From an uncultured Clostridia bacterium (GTDB taxonomy: Bacteria; Bacillota; Clostridia; Lachnospirales; CAG-274), in the NCBI GenBank assembly GCA_947632615.1, contig CANRPW010000004.1, forward strand, positions 1-64,000: a stretch of 64,000 bases of DNA. Reading direction: 5' to 3'. A model generated the notes under the pieces. The model was not told the DNA's origin. It saw only the letters and a program-made list of their open reading frames with translations, and did not search any database. This document shows positions 61,481 through 64,000 of the stretch, piece by piece. Within the stretch, counting starts at the first letter, position 1. Each line of letters starts with the position of its first letter. Position numbers and translations under genes: made by a program.

Positions 61481-61516
61481 AATAGAGGTAATATCGCATT
61501 GATATCACCTCTATTT
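61481..61516. terminator. terminator-like hairpin
   Basis: AATAGAGGTAATATC / GATATCACCTCTATT around GCATT, T-run on the plus side. The bases just before it (about 61,457-61,490) echo the end of the GH95 gene at 60,154-60,187. The rest of 61,296-61,627 holds no gene. Confidence 0.75.
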
Positions 61517-61627
61517 TATTAAGTCTGATTACAATAGTAATATTCAAGACTAAAATTTTTTGGCTTCACAGGCTTCATTTTCCTGTGTAGTCATTCCGGC
61601 ACATCTTATGAGTGCGAATATCCTTTA

Positions 61628-62314
61628 TTATGACCATGTTATAAAATGAGCATTTCTCACAGCTATTTTCCATTCGCCGTTTACCTTTACATATTCGTCC
61701 TCATATCGCACATCGGAGGTTGAAACCGTTTCGCCGTTGTCAAGAGTAACATGGGAATAGCCTATTGCCGTAGCGTGGGTATCGTCTGCAAGTGTAATTA
61801 CCTGCTGACCGTTGAAATGTGAGGACTCCACATAATTTTTCATTGTTGCATCGCTTGTGGCAAATATTTCGTCATAGCCCTTATATTCTCCCGCAATGTT
61901 GTCACCCATATATATGCGCCATACTCCGTCATCGGTAAAAAGACGTGTTTGCTCGTCTATTTTGTGCTGATCCGCCAATACAGAAAACTTATCAAAAACC
62001 TCTCTTATAGCTATCTTTTCGGCAGCTTCGTCCGTGACCGCACTGCTTGAAGTCTGTTGTGTCTGTGAAAGACTTACTGTCTTTGTCTGAGCGTCCCAAT
62101 CAATATAATAGCCCAGATTTTCCGAAAAAAAGCGGAGAGGAACAAGCGTACTGCCGTTTACAATAACAGGAGCGGCGTCAAGGCTTACATCTGCGCCATC
62201 CACCTTAGCAACGCTGTTGTCTATCTGCACGGTTACATTTTCGGCTGCATATGTCTGAACCGAAAGGCAGCCAAGAATAATCAATGAAGTAATTAAAAGC
62301 ATTTTCTTTTTCAT
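61628..62314 (-). CDS. exported stalk-domain plus SnoaL-like protein
   Basis: A 228-residue protein with signal peptide (LLITSLIILGCLSVQTYA). Residues about 28-85 are one stalk repeat (VNGSTLVPLRFFSENLGYYI). The C-terminal 125 residues resemble SnoaL/NTF2-like domains (FTDDGVWRIYMGDNIAGEYK; DVRYEDEYVKVNGEWKIAVR), here on the outside of the cell. It follows the SDR gene by 17 bp. The NTF2-like pocket may bind a small molecule; substrate unknown. Confidence 0.85.
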   Translation of the reverse strand: MKKKMLLITSLIILGCLSVQTYAAENVTVQIDNSVAKVDGADVSLDAAPVIVNGSTLVPLRFFSENLGYYIDWDAQTKTVSLSQTQQTSSSAVTDEAAEKIAIREVFDKFSVLADQHKIDEQTRLFTDDGVWRIYMGDNIAGEYKGYDEIFATSDATMKNYVESSHFNGQQVITLADDTHATAIGYSHVTLDNGETVSTSDVRYEDEYVKVNGEWKIAVRNAHFITWS

Positions 62315-62331
62315 TCAAAAGCACCTCTTTC

Positions 62332-63183
62332 TTAATTAACCGTTAATTTATACTGACCTGTTCTTATTGCAGCTATTACGCCGCCGTCTATAAGCAGATC
62401 CGTGCCGTTTATAAAGCCTGAATGTTCTCCAAGAAGGAAAGCTCCCGCTTCGGCTATTTCATCGGAAGAACCTGTGCGCATAGCAGCGGAAGTATCTATC
62501 ATTCCCTGATAAGCCTCTCCCGCCGCATTAAATTCATCATAGGCAAGGGGCGTAACTATTATGCCGGGGCTTATAGTATTTATTCTTGCCCTGCGCTCTT
62601 TCCAGGTTGTTGCCGCAGCCTTCTGTGCCTGCAAGTGATTTACACGCTTTGCGATTATATAGGCTGAGCCTGAATTTTGAAATCCTACCTCTTTTATGTA
62701 TTCAATATCCATAAGCTTTTCCGTAGGCGTGTTCAATATCTCAGCTTCTACCTCATAGGGAATATTGAACATATAGCCCGTCTGACTGGATACTATAAGC
62801 CCAGCGCCGCCTTTTGCCATTACCTTGCCGAAAGCGTCAACAGCATAGCCCGTTCCCACCATATCAAGCTTAAGTATATGCCCCGGCGAGCTTTGGTTTG
62901 GCGATGCCCCTGCCGTATCCACAAAGTATTTTACATCGCCCAGGTCGGCAGCCTTCTTAGCAAAGGCCTCCACCGAAGACTTTTCCATAGCGTTTACAAC
63001 ACAGGTTTCAACAGTATAACCGCTGTAGCTTAATTCCTTTGCAGTCTTTTCAAGATTTTTCTCACTTATGTCCCCAAGCAGTATTATTCTTCCTGCTGCA
63101 AATCTTCTTATTATTGCAGTACCCATACTGCCGGCGCCAAGTAATGCAATAACCTCTTTGTTTTCGTTTAAGTCAAATTTCAT
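62332..63183 (-). CDS. short-chain dehydrogenase/reductase family oxidoreductase
   Basis: A 283-residue NAD(P)-dependent oxidoreductase. The nucleotide loop reads LLGAGSMGTAIIRRFAAG, in place of the common TGxxxGxG. The catalytic residues are SSQTGY (Ser), and Tyr/Lys in SAYIIAKRVNHLQ; the end has NTISPGIIVTP and GTDLLIDGG. It is divergent from a LysR gene 123 bp away, which probably controls it, and runs into the stalk-SnoaL gene. Confidence 0.9.
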   Translation of the reverse strand: MKFDLNENKEVIALLGAGSMGTAIIRRFAAGRIILLGDISEKNLEKTAKELSYSGYTVETCVVNAMEKSSVEAFAKKAADLGDVKYFVDTAGASPNQSSPGHILKLDMVGTGYAVDAFGKVMAKGGAGLIVSSQTGYMFNIPYEVEAEILNTPTEKLMDIEYIKEVGFQNSGSAYIIAKRVNHLQAQKAAATTWKERRARINTISPGIIVTPLAYDEFNAAGEAYQGMIDTSAAMRTGSSDEIAEAGAFLLGEHSGFINGTDLLIDGGVIAAIRTGQYKLTVN

Positions 63184-63306
63184 TATATCCTCTCCTTAAG
63201 CTATTTATTTTCCTTGTTTATAAAATAATTGTAACAAAAATACATTGAACTTTCCAATAGAAATATGTTATAATCTATTTAAAATGTTGATAGCGAGGCG
63301 AGGTAT

Positions 63307-64000
63307 ATGACCACAAAACAGATAGACTATGTTCTTGAGCTTGCAAAAACTCTGAATTTCAGCAGGGCAGCTGAAAATCTTTTTATAAGCCAGCCCTCTC
63401 TTACATATCAGATCAAGCTGCTTGAAGAAGAGGTTGGGTTTAAAATATTTGAGCGTTCAGGAAAAGGCGCTGCCTTAACGCCTGCGGGTAATTTTTTCTG
63501 CTCAAACCTTAGAAACATACGTGACGAGCTTAAAGACACGATAGAGCAAAGCCAGAACATAGGCTCAAAATATGTTGATATTCTTAATGTCTGCATACCC
63601 ATGCGTTCGTGCATATATTATCTGCCCCAAATAATGAAAGAATTTGAAAAAAATATGCCGGACATAGCTTTAAATATTTCATTTATATACGACAACAGCC
63701 GAGTTGACGGATTTTTAAAACAGGACCATGATATTCTTTTTGCAAGAGATTCCGAGCTTATGCGCTTTTCAAACATAAAAATAAATCCTCTTTATAAAAG
63801 CAAATTTTACATCATAGCAAACAAAAACGATCCTTTGGCAAAGCTTGAAATAATTACCGAAAGTGACCTCGAAGGCAGAACCTTTATGATAGGCGGCGGC
63901 TCTCCTTCGGAAATGATAGCAGTCCAGAACAGAATTATAAACAACGTATCGGTAAATACAATAAATTCTCTCAATCACGATATGTCCCTTACATATGTAG
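63307..64000 (+). CDS. LysR-family transcriptional regulator, cut by the window end
   Basis: The visible 231 codons begin MTTKQIDYVLELAKTLNFSR, with the winged-helix motif AAENLFISQPSLTYQIKLLE and the linker FERSGKGAALTPAG. The effector-binding domain starts near residue 90 and is incomplete at 64000 with no stop. It is divergent from the SDR gene, the standard LysR arrangement with its target. Confidence 0.9.
   Translation, partial: MTTKQIDYVLELAKTLNFSRAAENLFISQPSLTYQIKLLEEEVGFKIFERSGKGAALTPAGNFFCSNLRNIRDELKDTIEQSQNIGSKYVDILNVCIPMRSCIYYLPQIMKEFEKNMPDIALNISFIYDNSRVDGFLKQDHDILFARDSELMRFSNIKINPLYKSKFYIIANKNDPLAKLEIITESDLEGRTFMIGGGSPSEMIAVQNRIINNVSVNTINSLNHDMSLTYV

Overview
The window looks like chromosome from an anaerobic, low-to-mid GC Clostridia (Firmicutes) species, probably gut-associated. 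The reasons are strong GGAGG ribosome binding sites, the Firmicute gene order gdpP-rplI-dnaB, SLH-domain and stalk-domain (copper amine oxidase N-terminal type) surface proteins, clostridial ferredoxin, a sucrose PTS operon and abundant Rhs fragments. I saw no rRNA, tRNA, CRISPR array, phage or transposase gene.

Layout. 1-539: tandem 234-bp units with long perfect hairpins, apparently derived in part from the 3' end of trpS. 540-6,380: trpS, then pheA-gdpP-like-rplI-dnaB, and a small ferredoxin. 6,544-9,810: further long hairpins, tldD/tldE, and a 63/66-bp tandem repeat. 9,842-12,420: MmcQ-EVE fusion, DNA polymerase IV and 3-methyladenine glycosylase. 12,440-15,387: a decay island with a frameshifted TetR gene, a deleted MATE transporter and an aldo/keto reductase with an in-frame stop.

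15,538-21,034 is the most notable part. It is a seven-gene minus-strand operon: an ACGX-repeat peptide, radical SAM/SPASM maturase, nitroreductase, flavin-barrel/ferredoxin protein, zinc-type macrodomain, class M sirtuin and a DUF5131 protein. A divergent HxlR regulator lies beside it. It joins a RiPP maturation cassette to an ADP-ribosylation/de-ADP-ribosylation pair.

21,087-28,727: sucrose operon scrA-scrB-scrK-ptsH-ptsI with its LacI-type repressor, operator and a small EF-hand protein. 28,925-35,570: second macrodomain protein, acetyltransferase, permease, stalk-DUF362 protein, VanX-like lipoprotein, flavodoxin with an adjoining relic, and flavin reductase with twin operators.

35,704-46,815 is a graveyard of Rhs/YD-repeat toxin fragments. 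Eight small membrane or secreted reading frames follow fragment ends, often with start-stop overlap, as expected for displaced toxin tips and their immunity genes. Intact NlpC/P60 and zinc-ribbon membrane proteins lie among them.

46,960-64,000: a 2,931-residue SLH adhesin-like protein with a possible structured leader, a nucleoside hydrolase, a secreted GH95 glycosidase, two small membrane proteins, a stalk-SnoaL protein, an SDR oxidoreductase and a divergent LysR gene cut by the window end.

All calls come from reading the sequence and from family knowledge; no database search was run.
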